DNA of 64,000 bases from an uncultured Lachnospiraceae bacterium (lineage in GTDB: Bacteria; Bacillota; Clostridia; Lachnospirales; Lachnospiraceae). The DNA is taken from NCBI GenBank assembly GCA_900550475.1, contig URSA01000012.1:1-64000 (forward strand), written 5' to 3'. The position numbers and the translations under genes are program-made. Under the pieces are notes generated by a model. That model did no database searches. It had not been told where the DNA came from and saw only the letters and a program-made list of their open reading frames with translations. Shown here in pieces: positions 29,481 through 37,361 of this stretch (its first letter is position 1; each line of letters begins with the position of its first letter).

Positions 29481-30035
29481 TTATTCCTCTGTTGCGGGTG
29501 CCTCTTCTGCAGGGGCTTCCTCAGCTGCTGCAGGTGCTTCGCATGCGGAAGCGCCGCCTTTTTCTGCGAGCTGATTCATAACACGGGCAAAATTGGTGAT
29601 CGGGGACTGCAGACTTCCAAGCAGCTTGGAAATAAGCTCGTCTCTGGAAGGAATGCTTGCGATGTTCGCAATGCCAGCCGCATCGTATACAGTACCTTCT
29701 ACAACGCCGCCCTTGATCTCCAGCTTGTCAGCGGTCTTTGCAAAGTTTGCAAGGATTCTTGCGGGTGCGGTAGCATCCGTAGTGGAAACTGCCATTGCGC
29801 TGGGGCCTTCCAGATACCGGGAGAGACCTTCAAGCTCTGTTCCCTTGAACGCAAAGTTCATCATGGTATTCTTGTAAACCTTGTAAGTCACGCCTGCCTC
29901 GCGCAATGCGCGGCGGAGCTGTGTATCCTGCTCTACAGTAAGACCTCTGTGGTCAACCAGAACGACGGACTGTGCGCCCTGAATGCGTTCGGAAATCTCC
30001 TGTACAACAGGCTGTTTCAATTCAACCTTTGCCAT
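29481..30035 (-). CDS. rplJ: 50S ribosomal protein L10
   Basis: A 184-residue L10, the stalk base that binds 23S rRNA and L7/L12 dimers. The N-terminal globular domain is standard and the C-terminus is extended by an Ala/Glu/Pro-rich tail. It is preceded by an L10 leader through which the L10-L12 complex represses its own synthesis. Confidence 0.97.
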   Translation of the reverse strand: MAKVELKQPVVQEISERIQGAQSVVLVDHRGLTVEQDTQLRRALREAGVTYKVYKNTMMNFAFKGTELEGLSRYLEGPSAMAVSTTDATAPARILANFAKTADKLEIKGGVVEGTVYDAAGIANIASIPSRDELISKLLGSLQSPITNFARVMNQLAEKGGASACEAPAAAEEAPAEEAPATEE

Positions 30036-30099
30036 TTCTCTTTACCTCCTTTTAGATTTATGGGATTTCTCCCTGCCGATAAGGAGTATGTTCTTAAAT

Positions 30100-30205
30100 A
30101 AGAAAATGCCTTCCTGAAGACAGGAAGGCATAGAAGTCTTAACGAAAAACCCTTTCCTCGGTAGGTGCTCTGCTTACCCCGTACATGGGACCTACTGTCT
30201 TCGGC
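30100..30205 (-). promoter_or_regulatory. L10 (rplJL) autoregulatory leader with attenuator hairpin
   Basis: On the minus strand the transcript contains GCCGAAGACAGUAGGU and the partner ACCUACCGAGG, the typical core of the L10 leader, followed by an 11-bp hairpin (30,106-30,116 with 30,121-30,131) and a U-rich tail. L10-L12 binding to this leader is known to repress rplJL in other bacteria; here the hairpin with UUUUCUUAUUU suggests a transcription attenuation mechanism. Confidence 0.85.
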
Positions 30206-30212
30206 AGTTATC

Positions 30213-30241
30213 AGAATACCACAGGCTTTTCAGCCTGTCAA
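30213..30241 (-). promoter_or_regulatory. Sigma-A promoter for rplJL
   Basis: TTGACA (30,236-30,241) and TATTCT (30,213-30,218) are 17 nt apart, immediately upstream of the L10 leader and 16 nt after the rplA stop. Confidence 0.8.
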
Positions 30242-30256
30242 GTACCCTTATTGATT

Positions 30257-30946
30257 TTAGTATTTGGCAACGCTTACTCTCACGCCCGGGCCCATGGTGG
30301 TGGTCAGGGTAATGCTCTTCAGATACTGTCCCTTCAGTGCTGACGGCTTCGCCTTTACAATTGCATCCATCAGAGCGTTGAAGTTCTGGGAGAGCTGCTC
30401 ATCTGTGAAGGAAGCCTTTCCTACCGGAACATGAATGATGTTTGCCTTGTCAAGTCTGTACTCGATCTTACCGGCTTTGATATCATTCACTGCCTTTGTA
30501 ACATCCATGGTTACGGTGCCAGCCTTAGGGTTGGGCATCAGTCCCTTAGGTCCGAGTACCTTACCGAGACGTCCCACAACGCCCATCATGTCAGGGGTTG
30601 CAACTACAACATCAAAGTCAAGCCAGCCTTCATTCTGGATCTTCGGAATCAGCTCCTCGCCGCCTACGAAGTCAGCGCCTGCTGCCTCTGCCTCTGCTAC
30701 CTTGTCTCCCTTTGCGAATACCAGAACCTTAACGGTCTTACCGGTTCCGTTGGGAAGCACTACGGCGCCACGGATCTGCTGCTCGGCATGACGTCCGTCG
30801 CAGCCTGTTCTGATGTGAACCTCTACGGTCTCATCGAATTTTGCGGTTGCAGTCTTCTTTACCAGAGCCACTGCGTCAGCAGCTTCATATAAGGTTGCGC
30901 GATCTACCAGCTTGGCAGCTTCGCTATATTTCTTACCATGCTTCAT
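30257..30946 (-). CDS. rplA: 50S ribosomal protein L1
   Basis: A 229-residue L1, the L1-stalk protein and translational repressor of the rplKA operon. The C-terminal TTTMGPGVRV motif and the GPKGLMPNPKAGT loop are intact. TAGGAGG precedes the ATG. It follows rplK by 54 nt. Confidence 0.97.
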   Translation of the reverse strand: MKHGKKYSEAAKLVDRATLYEAADAVALVKKTATAKFDETVEVHIRTGCDGRHAEQQIRGAVVLPNGTGKTVKVLVFAKGDKVAEAEAAGADFVGGEELIPKIQNEGWLDFDVVVATPDMMGVVGRLGKVLGPKGLMPNPKAGTVTMDVTKAVNDIKAGKIEYRLDKANIIHVPVGKASFTDEQLSQNFNALMDAIVKAKPSALKGQYLKSITLTTTMGPGVRVSVAKY

Positions 30947-31000
30947 ATTATAATCCTCCTATGGTTCTAACGACATTTCTGTCTCCCAATCTGTTTACAA

Positions 31001-31426
31001 TTAGTCTTCTACTACAATACCCATGCTTCTTGCGGTTCCGGCGATCATGCTCATGGCAGCCTCAAGACTTGCGGCATTCAGATCCGGCATCTTCAGTTCT
31101 GCGATCTCCTGAACCTTTGCCTTGGAAATGGTAGCTACCTTGGTCTTGTTGGGAACGCCCGAACCGGACTTGATGTTGCATGCCTTCTTCAACAGTACTG
31201 CAGCAGGCGGAGTCTTCGTAATGAAGCTAAAGCTTCTGTCTGCATATACGGTAATTACAACAGGGATGATCACATCACCCTTATCTGCTGTTCTTGCGTT
31301 GAACTGCTTTGTAAATTCAACGATGTTCACGCCATGCTGTCCAAGTGCAGGACCAACAGGCGGAGCCGGTGTTGCCTTGCCGGCAGGAATCTGTAACTTG
31401 ATGTATCCTTCTACTTTCTTTGCCAT
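31001..31426 (-). CDS. rplK: 50S ribosomal protein L11
   Basis: A 141-residue L11, part of the GTPase-associated centre. PPVGPALGQHGVNI and the C-terminal RNA-binding domain are intact. The ATG at 31,426 is preferred with AGGAGG 8 nt upstream; the open frame continues 38 codons further but without family similarity. Confidence 0.97.
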   Translation of the reverse strand: MAKKVEGYIKLQIPAGKATPAPPVGPALGQHGVNIVEFTKQFNARTADKGDVIIPVVITVYADRSFSFITKTPPAAVLLKKACNIKSGSGVPNKTKVATISKAKVQEIAELKMPDLNAASLEAAMSMIAGTARSMGIVVED

Positions 31427-31568
31427 AACGGCACCTCCTATAATGTGGTAATCTGGCGTACCATACGGTACTCCCACGGTGCGTTCCGACCGGAACACAC
31501 TTGTTGCTGCTATATTATCCGCCGGAATCCGCAGGCTCACGCCCTTGGCCCACCGGAAAATACCTGAA

Positions 31569-32090
31569 CTAATTGAGCTTTCTTACCTCTGCAAAGCTGA
31601 TCTCCACAGGCGTCTCCCTGCCGAACAGCTCCACATTGATGGTAGCGGTCTGCTTACCGTAATCCAGCTTCTGTACGATACCCACGGTATCCTTCCATAC
31701 TCCGGCAACAACCGCAATGCTGTCGCCCTCGCCAAAGTCGATGGAAACATTCTCCATCTTGATTCCGAGAGGCTTCATCTCTGCCTCCGTGAGCGGCACC
31801 GGCTTGCTTCCCGGTCCGACAAACCCTGTCACGCCGCGCGTGTTGCGGACAACGTACCAGGTATCATCGTTCATCACCATATTGATCAGAACATAGCCCG
31901 GGAACATCTTTTTCTGAACCGTCTTCCTGGCGCCGTTCTTAATCTCCACAACATCCTGCATCGGAACTCTCACTTCAAGAATCTCTTCCGCAAGGTGCTT
32001 GTTGTTTTCGATCGTCTTCTCAATATTGGCTTTGACTTTGTTCTCATATCCGGAGTATGTATGCACTACATACCAATTTGCCTCTGCCAT
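31569..32090 (-). CDS. nusG: Transcription elongation/antitermination factor NusG
   Basis: A 173-residue NusG with an N-terminal NGN domain (WYVVHTYSGYE, then FPGYVLI) and a C-terminal KOW domain (about 120-173). It links RNA polymerase to Rho and the ribosome. It lies 15 nt after secE in the conserved rpmG-secE-nusG-rplK order. Confidence 0.97.
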   Translation of the reverse strand: MAEANWYVVHTYSGYENKVKANIEKTIENNKHLAEEILEVRVPMQDVVEIKNGARKTVQKKMFPGYVLINMVMNDDTWYVVRNTRGVTGFVGPGSKPVPLTEAEMKPLGIKMENVSIDFGEGDSIAVVAGVWKDTVGIVQKLDYGKQTATINVELFGRETPVEISFAEVRKLN

Positions 32091-32105
32091 ACAATCACCC
32101 TCGCC

Positions 32106-32309
32106 TTATAATGATGTCAAGAAGTTCACGCCATACTTAGCCACATAATCGATCATGGCGATCACAACTCCCAGGACTACTGAAATTGCAACGACTGCAA
32201 CGGACTGTTTGAACATGGTCTCCTTATCCGGCCAAGTGATCTTCTTGCACTCGATCCGAACATTTTTGAAGAAGCCCTGCTTTTTTGTCTTTTCTGCTGA
32301 ATCTGCCAT
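32106..32309 (-). CDS. secE: Preprotein translocase subunit SecE
   Basis: A 67-residue single-span SecE with the conserved amphipathic segment ITWPDKETM before the transmembrane helix (about 37-60). It is the short Gram-positive form. It is an essential part of the SecYEG channel. Confidence 0.95.
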   Translation of the reverse strand: MADSAEKTKKQGFFKNVRIECKKITWPDKETMFKQSVAVVAISVVLGVVIAMIDYVAKYGVNFLTSL

Positions 32310-32332
32310 TCCCTCTCCTTCCGGGCCAGTTA

Positions 32333-32482
32333 TTACTTGGTCTCTTTGTGAATTGTATGAGTCTTGCAGAATCTACAATATTTCTTGGTTTCCATTCTGT
32401 CAGGATGTGTCTTCTTATCCTTCGTAGTATTGTAATTACGCTGCTTGCATTCTGTACATGCCAATGTAATCTTTGTACGCAT
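32333..32482 (-). CDS. rpmG: 50S ribosomal protein L33
   Basis: A 49-residue L33 read directly from the sequence; it begins MRTKITLACTECK and carries four cysteines in two C-x-x-C pairs (CTEC and CRFC), the zinc-binding form. Stop TAA is at 32,333-32,335. It is the first gene of the operon and is followed by secE after 23 nt. Confidence 0.95.
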   Translation of the reverse strand: MRTKITLACTECKQRNYNTTKDKKTHPDRMETKKYCRFCKTHTIHKETK

Positions 32483-32567
32483 CTTTCCACCTCCACGCGC
32501 TTTCTATTCTTTTCGTGTGCATAATTTTATGCATAAAAAAAAGACCTAAATCTCATCTCGCTTAGCT

Positions 32568-32597
32568 ACTATAACACAGGTTCCGGCACTCCGTCAA
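32568..32597 (-). promoter_or_regulatory. Sigma-A promoter of the rpmG-secE-nusG-rplKA operon
   Basis: TTGACG (32,592-32,597) and TATAGT (32,568-32,573) are 18 nt apart on the minus strand, about 85 nt upstream of rpmG. The remaining 299-nt intergenic stretch to 32,781 otherwise holds only the divergent promoter at 32,671-32,697. Confidence 0.7.
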
Positions 32598-32670
32598 TGC
32601 TTTTCTTGTTTTTTTACAGTTTTTGCCTTAAATCTATTGCTCTTGCGTTTTTTCGGTGCTACAATGTTCT

Positions 32671-32697
32671 TATATAAATAGGTTTTTATGCCGATAC
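32671..32697 (+). promoter_or_regulatory. Candidate sigma-28 promoter
   Basis: TATA at 32,671-32,674, a 15-nt spacer and GCCGATAC at 32,690-32,697 match the flagellar sigma-28/sigma-D consensus (TAAA-N15-GCCGATAT) at ten of twelve positions. It lies upstream of the solitary FliD-like gene. Confidence 0.55.
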
Positions 32698-32781
32698 CCT
32701 TAACAGAAATCATCCGATCGGATGCTAAACGGATTTTAGCACGGATGGCTGCTTATTTCAAGGAAGAAAGGAGGGGTCTCT

Positions 32782-34077
32782 TTGAGCAATGCTATTTTGA
32801 CAAATGTCTACAATCATTATCTCACCGCGTATGCGCCCAAAAGCACCACGCAGTACGATACGCATAAAAAGAGTGAGCTTCGGAGCATCTACAATTCCAT
32901 TGTCAAATTGAATAAGGAATCCCCCTGGTATCTTGAAACTACCAGCCGTTCGGCTCAGGAATACGCAGTGAACTTAAAGGAGAGTGCAAGGCTCTTTCAC
33001 AATACCGTCGCCTCTCTGGGCGGTCTTGACGACAGTCAGGCGCTGGCAAAGAAGGCTGCTTACTCCTCCGATTCCGGTGTGATCGCCGCGACCTTTGTGG
33101 GCAATACCGGTGACGACAGCCCCGTTCCCACGCTCAAGATGCAGGTGAACAGTCTGGCTACCTCTCAGGAAAACATGGGTACCTATCTTGCTGACGGCAC
33201 GGTGGGACTGGCTCCCGATACCTATTCCTTTGATGTGTCCATCAATGACTTAAACTATGAATTTCAATTCAATATCAACGAAAATGATACCAACAAGGAC
33301 GTACAGCAGCGCCTTGTGCGTCTGATCAACAATGCCGACATCGGGATTCAGTCACGGTTGGATGAGGGCAATGCCCGCAGCTCCATCCGGCTGTTCTCCC
33401 AGAACACCGGGCTTCCCGAAGGAAAGAGCGAGATCTTCCGCATCACGGACGACCGCACCAGCAAGGCCTCCGGGGCTGTGGAGTATTTTGGTCTGGACTA
33501 CATTTCCAGACAGCCTGCGAACTCTTCCTTCCTATTAAATGGGGAAGAACGCAGCACTTCCTCCAACACGTTCACCATCGGCAAAATGTACGAAATCGAA
33601 TTGAAGGCGGTGAGTGCTCCCGATACGGAGGTCACCATCGGACTCAAGACGGACACTGAGTCCCTGACGGACAATGTCAGCGCTCTGATTGGCAGCTACA
33701 ACACCTTCATCAGCACTGCATCCTCCTACCAGAGCAGCGAACGGCTGAGCGGAAGGCTCGTCCGGGAAATGAGCCGCATCGCCGCCCATTATCAAAGCTC
33801 CATGGAAAGCATGGGAATCCGGCTCGGCTCGGACAACACGCTCTCCATTGATGAGGCGTTGTTGAAAGAGTCCGCCTCCTCTTCCGACGGCTCTTTCTCG
33901 TACGACACACTGAAGGACTTTGCTTCCTCGCTGATCCGGAAGACCAATCAGGTCTCCCTTGACCCGATGAATTATGTCAGCCGTACCATCGTGGCATACA
34001 AAAATCCGGGACATAATTTTGCAAGCCCCTACGTCACAAGCGCATACAGCGGTATGATGTTCAACAGCTACTGCTAA
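32782..34077 (+). CDS. FliD-like flagellar protein (orphan paralogue)
   Basis: A 431-residue protein with similarity in character to the flagellar cap protein: an N-terminal alpha-helical segment, a Ser/Thr-rich beta middle part, and a C-terminal region with a repeated SLTDNVSALIGSYNTFIS-like helix typical of the FliD C-terminal domain. It is shorter than the cap protein at 40,022-42,037. The start is TTG with AGGAGG 7 nt upstream. A sigma-28-like promoter precedes it and a strong terminator overlaps its stop, so it is a single late-flagellar transcription unit. It could be an alternative cap, a junction protein or a secreted chaperone-like factor; the exact role is not known. Confidence 0.65.
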   Translation: MSNAILTNVYNHYLTAYAPKSTTQYDTHKKSELRSIYNSIVKLNKESPWYLETTSRSAQEYAVNLKESARLFHNTVASLGGLDDSQALAKKAAYSSDSGVIAATFVGNTGDDSPVPTLKMQVNSLATSQENMGTYLADGTVGLAPDTYSFDVSINDLNYEFQFNINENDTNKDVQQRLVRLINNADIGIQSRLDEGNARSSIRLFSQNTGLPEGKSEIFRITDDRTSKASGAVEYFGLDYISRQPANSSFLLNGEERSTSSNTFTIGKMYEIELKAVSAPDTEVTIGLKTDTESLTDNVSALIGSYNTFISTASSYQSSERLSGRLVREMSRIAAHYQSSMESMGIRLGSDNTLSIDEALLKESASSSDGSFSYDTLKDFASSLIRKTNQVSLDPMNYVSRTIVAYKNPGHNFASPYVTSAYSGMMFNSYC

Positions 34078-34100
34078 GTTACTGCAGTAGCTGTTTTTTT
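34064..34100 (+). terminator. Intrinsic terminator overlapping the FliD-like stop codon
   Basis: An 11-bp perfect stem, ACAGCTACTGC (34,064-34,074) with GCAGTAGCTGT (34,084-34,094), is followed by seven T. The left arm encodes the last codons of the FliD-like gene, and the right arm lies in the end of the convergent Rpn fragment. Confidence 0.85.
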
Positions 34101-34531
34101 GCCTCCCGATATTGCACCTGCGTTACCCCAAGCATGCTGCAGGCCTGTTCCAGCGAGCAGGAAACATTCTTCATCAGGTTTTCAATCCCGGTGACAAGCT
34201 GTCCCGCCCTTCCTTTTGCAATCCCTTTTTCCACACCTTTTCTTGTATACTGGTCAAACAGTTCGCACATGGTAACCTCATCCTCCTCCCTGATACACAT
34301 TTCTTCCAGCATATGCTCCGTATCGCTCACATTGCTCTCGCCGTCCAGCACCCGGATCATCTTGATCAGGGCAGCCTTATGCACAATTTTGCGATCCGAT
34401 CTGTAGGCTGCTCCCTCCGCAAGGTAGTCCACCACGATGCGCATATCGCTTTTAAACAGACAGCGGACGCTTTCCGGCAGATGGTGCATCTTTTCTCCGT
34501 TCTCACAAAGCAGAAAAGGAGAAATCCGCAT
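34079..34531 (-). pseudogene. C-terminal remnant of an Rpn/PD-(D/E)XK transposase-like protein
   Basis: The 150-residue reading frame matches only the C-terminal half of Rpn-type (transposase_31/PDDEXK_2) proteins: LPESVRCLFKSDMRIVVDYL, a region with GESNVSDTEHMLEEMC, and the terminal KGVEKGIAKGR with a helical tail. The nuclease domain with its D and ExQ motif, normally N-terminal, is absent and the upstream DNA in frame does not restore it. It is best read as a decayed remnant. Its 3' end is embedded in the terminator of the convergent FliD-like gene. Confidence 0.65.
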
Positions 34532-34638
34532 TCCCGTTTCCGCCCTTTTTCATTGAATCATCGGCGATTTGCCGGGAAATGCACTCAAAGAGGCGGGTCA
34601 GAATTGACCCTCTGTGCATGACATGTGATTCCTTTGAT

Positions 34639-34692
34639 ATAAAAATTGTAGCATAAAAGCGCCGGCAACGCAAGTGCTTTTATGCTACAATT
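34639..34692 (-). terminator. Long-stem terminator of the hth-glf unit
   Basis: A 17-bp perfect inverted repeat, AATTGTAGCATAAAAGC (34,644-34,660) with its complement (34,676-34,692), is followed by UUUUUAU on the minus strand. It lies 16 nt after the glf stop. Confidence 0.8.
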
Positions 34693-34707
34693 ATAAACGA
34701 TATTTCG

Positions 34708-35829
34708 TTAATTGTCTTTTTCCGCCTCAGCCATGTCCAGTGCTGCGGCGATCACCTTGTCCATGTCATAATAGCGGTACTGCCCGAGACGCCCGCCAAA
34801 CAGTACGTTCTTTTCCTTGTCCGCCAGCTCCCGATACCGGAGATACAACGCGTTGTTCCTCTCATCATTGACCGGGTAGTAGGGCTCGTCCCCTCGTTTC
34901 CACTCTGCCGGATATTCTCTGGTTATGATGGTGTCCGGCTGACTGCCAAACTCAAAGTGCTTATGCTCTATGATGCGGGTGTAGGGAACCTCCCGCTCCG
35001 TGTAGTTGACTACCGCATTCCCCTGATAATTGTCACAGCGCTCCAGATACTCCTCCTCAAACCGAAGAGAACGATACTGCAGTTCGCCCAGACAATAGTC
35101 AAAGTATTCGTCTATCATGCCGGTGTAGAGAACCTTTGCAAAACGATCGGGAGAGCCCGCCGCCTCATTGCGCGCCATAAACTCCTTGTAGGAGATGCCA
35201 AGCTTCACCGGAATGCCCTGAAGCAGCTTTTCCACAATCTGCGTGTAACCACCCTTGGGAATTCCCTGATAAGGATCCGTAAAGTAATTGTTGTCATACA
35301 CAAAACGGAGCGGAAGTCTCTTGATAATAAATGCCGGCAGATCCTTGCAGTCTCTGCCCCACTGCTTCTCCGTATAGCCCTTTATCAGCTTTTCATAGAC
35401 ATCCGTTCCGACAAGCGACAGCGCCTGCTCCTCCAGATTGCGCGGCTCCTCTATGTGGAGGCTCTCGATCTGGGAGCGGATCTTTTCCTTTGCCTGCGCG
35501 GGTGTACGGATCCCCCACATCTTGCTGAAGGTGTTCATATTAAAGGGCAGATTATACAATTCATCCCGATAAACCGCCACCGGGGAATTGATATAGTGGT
35601 TAAATTCCGCAAACTGCTGCACATACTCCCACACCCGCCTGTCGGATGTGTGAAAAATATGGGCGCCGTACCGGTGAACCCTGATTCCCGCCTTCTCCTC
35701 CGTATAAATATTACCCGCCACAGACTCTCTCTTATCAATGACGAGGCAGCTCTTTCCCTGTTTTTTTACTTCATGGGAAAAAACTGCCCCGAAAAGTCCG
35801 GCTCCGACTACCAAATAATCATAGTCCAT
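34708..35829 (-). CDS. glf: UDP-galactopyranose mutase
   Basis: A 373-residue FAD-dependent enzyme that converts UDP-galactopyranose to UDP-galactofuranose for cell-surface glycans. The N-terminal Rossmann motif VVGAGLFGAV and the segment GAHIFHT, the RLPLRFVYDNNYF region and the C-terminal FGGRLGQYRYYDMD FAD-contact motif are all present. Length is normal. It follows a small regulator gene by 44 nt and is ended by a strong terminator. No other sugar-nucleotide genes surround it, which is unusual for a surface polysaccharide enzyme. Confidence 0.93.
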   Translation of the reverse strand: MDYDYLVVGAGLFGAVFSHEVKKQGKSCLVIDKRESVAGNIYTEEKAGIRVHRYGAHIFHTSDRRVWEYVQQFAEFNHYINSPVAVYRDELYNLPFNMNTFSKMWGIRTPAQAKEKIRSQIESLHIEEPRNLEEQALSLVGTDVYEKLIKGYTEKQWGRDCKDLPAFIIKRLPLRFVYDNNYFTDPYQGIPKGGYTQIVEKLLQGIPVKLGISYKEFMARNEAAGSPDRFAKVLYTGMIDEYFDYCLGELQYRSLRFEEEYLERCDNYQGNAVVNYTEREVPYTRIIEHKHFEFGSQPDTIITREYPAEWKRGDEPYYPVNDERNNALYLRYRELADKEKNVLFGGRLGQYRYYDMDKVIAAALDMAEAEKDN

Positions 35830-35873
35830 GCTTCCCCTCCATGCCGAAACATTACAAATTCACTTTGCTGTAC

Positions 35874-36227
35874 TTATTTCGTCTTTCTTGATTTGGACTT
35901 GTACTTGTCAATCTGGACAAAATCGTCCATCAGCTCCAGAATCTTATCCCTGCCGTTCTGGTTGAGCTTTACATAATACTGCATTACCCTGTTTTCCAGA
36001 AGCTGCGCTCCGAGAGAGGTATCTCTCTCAAGGGAGCTGAAATCGACCGGGTTCAGGCTCAGCTTGTCACACATCCTGATCACGGTACCGTAAGCCATAC
36101 CGTCAATTCCGCGCTCCAGCGCCGTAACCAAGGTGCTGTACGGAATCCCCATCTCCAATGCAAACTGTCTAACACTTCTATACTGTCTCAAAATTTCTTT
36201 TTTCAAAATTTCTGCTTTTGTCATCAC
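35874..36227 (-). CDS. XRE-like transcriptional regulator
   Basis: A 117-residue protein with an N-terminal lambda-repressor-like helix-turn-helix (about 15-62: SVRQFALEMGIPYSTLVTALERG) and a helical C-terminal part ending in a basic tail. It is co-directional with glf and likely shares its promoter. The regulated genes are unknown. Confidence 0.75.
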   Translation of the reverse strand: MMTKAEILKKEILRQYRSVRQFALEMGIPYSTLVTALERGIDGMAYGTVIRMCDKLSLNPVDFSSLERDTSLGAQLLENRVMQYYVKLNQNGRDKILELMDDFVQIDKYKSKSRKTK

Positions 36228-36256
36228 AACAGCCTCCTTAATTTTTGTATAACCAC

Positions 36257-36285
36257 AGTTTACGTTATATCGTCTTTTTTTTCAA
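36257..36285 (-). promoter_or_regulatory. Candidate sigma-A promoter for hth-glf
   Basis: TTGAAA (36,280-36,285) and TAAACT (36,257-36,262) are 17 nt apart, 30 nt upstream of the regulator start. Confidence 0.4.
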
Positions 36286-36334
36286 GTGAGCTATTGGAAA
36301 TTCATCAAAAATTAAGGTTTTGTTTATAATTGCC

Positions 36335-37264
36335 TTATATCTGTCCGCGGAAGTAAGCTCCCGTCTCCGCAAGCAGCTTCAATACCGCCGGGTGCAGCTC
36401 TCTCGGAAAGCCCTGCATACATCGGAATGTCTCAAAGTTGAGCACGCCCTTGTAGCCGATCTGTCTGAGACCGCGCAAGAAACCGTCCCAATCCGTACTC
36501 AATCCGTTCCACCCTCTCATAAAGGTATAGGGCATGGTGTGCAGATCACTGACGCCGTCATTGTCGTGGATATGCAGTATTTTCAGGCGGTCTCCCAGCG
36601 TGAGCACGGTCTGGTACAGATTTTTCCCCAGAATATTGGCGTGCCCCACATCCAGGCAGAAACCGAATTGTTCCTTTCCGGCATATCCGTTCAGTTCGTC
36701 GATCCAGTCGGCAGCCTCCCTGAAATCCGAGCAGCAGCCCTCCATCAGGTGGCTTCTCTGATCCACAAACATATTTTCCAGACAGATCACCACCTTGTTC
36801 TTCTCGGCAACCGGAATCAGCCGGCGGTACATCTCCATATTAACGTCATGCTCATCCTCCCTGCTGTACGCATACGCCAGCGTGACCGGATGCACGACAA
36901 TGTACTTTCCTCCCATCCTGCCGCAAAGCTCGATGGCATTTGCGGTAATCCGGAACATTTTTTCATTCACGGCTTCCTTGCCCGGCTGAACCATGGGAAA
37001 AGGCGCATGCATCTGCTCAAATGTCAGCCCGTACCGTTCCGCCAGCTTTACATGCGGGGCAAAATCCTGCCAGATCTCCTCCATGGGTCTGTCGAACAGA
37101 TCCCCCAGCTCCTCCTCTTTCCCCGACTGCACCAGACCGCAGGACAAATACTCGTCAAAATTAAAGTCCACACAGTCAAAGCCTGCCTCCTTTATCATCC
37201 GGTAGCCCTGCTCCGGCTCCTTTGGGTCAATCGTCCCACAGGACTGTACTCCGAGTTTGTTCAT
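36335..37264 (-). CDS. Xylose-isomerase-like TIM-barrel sugar epimerase
   Basis: A 309-residue protein of the sugar phosphate isomerase/epimerase (AP endonuclease 2-like) superfamily. Metal-ligand segments are visible: CLENM (Glu), CLDVGHAN (Asp, His), ILHIHDNDG (His, Asp) and VLNFETF (Glu). Family members interconvert sugars or inositols such as tagatose/fructose or 2-keto-inositol, so the substrate cannot be told. It stands alone between glf and flagellin, in the same direction, and has no obvious partner. Confidence 0.8.
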   Translation of the reverse strand: MNKLGVQSCGTIDPKEPEQGYRMIKEAGFDCVDFNFDEYLSCGLVQSGKEEELGDLFDRPMEEIWQDFAPHVKLAERYGLTFEQMHAPFPMVQPGKEAVNEKMFRITANAIELCGRMGGKYIVVHPVTLAYAYSREDEHDVNMEMYRRLIPVAEKNKVVICLENMFVDQRSHLMEGCCSDFREAADWIDELNGYAGKEQFGFCLDVGHANILGKNLYQTVLTLGDRLKILHIHDNDGVSDLHTMPYTFMRGWNGLSTDWDGFLRGLRQIGYKGVLNFETFRCMQGFPRELHPAVLKLLAETGAYFRGQI

Positions 37265-37293
37265 GTTTTCCTCCCGCTCCTGAATTTTCTGCC

Positions 37294-37323
37294 AAAAAAA
37301 GGGATCGGCTTACGCCAATCCCT
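37294..37323 (-). terminator. Flagellin terminator
   Basis: AGGGATTGGC pairs with GCCGATCCCT around a short loop (37,300-37,323), followed on the minus strand by seven U (37,294-37,300). It ends the flagellin transcript 38 nt after the stop. Confidence 0.85.
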
Positions 37324-37361
37324 CTTTTCTCAACACAAAGAGTTTCGTACTCTTACAAGCA

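Noticed and set aside
32224..32496. 90-codon frame across rpmG and secE
   Set aside because: It is out of frame with both real genes; rpmG in the other frame has the two zinc C-x-x-C pairs.
34639..34692. 17-bp inverted repeat as insertion-sequence end or MITE
   Set aside because: It has a 15-nt loop and a U-tract in the direction of glf, so a terminator explains it.
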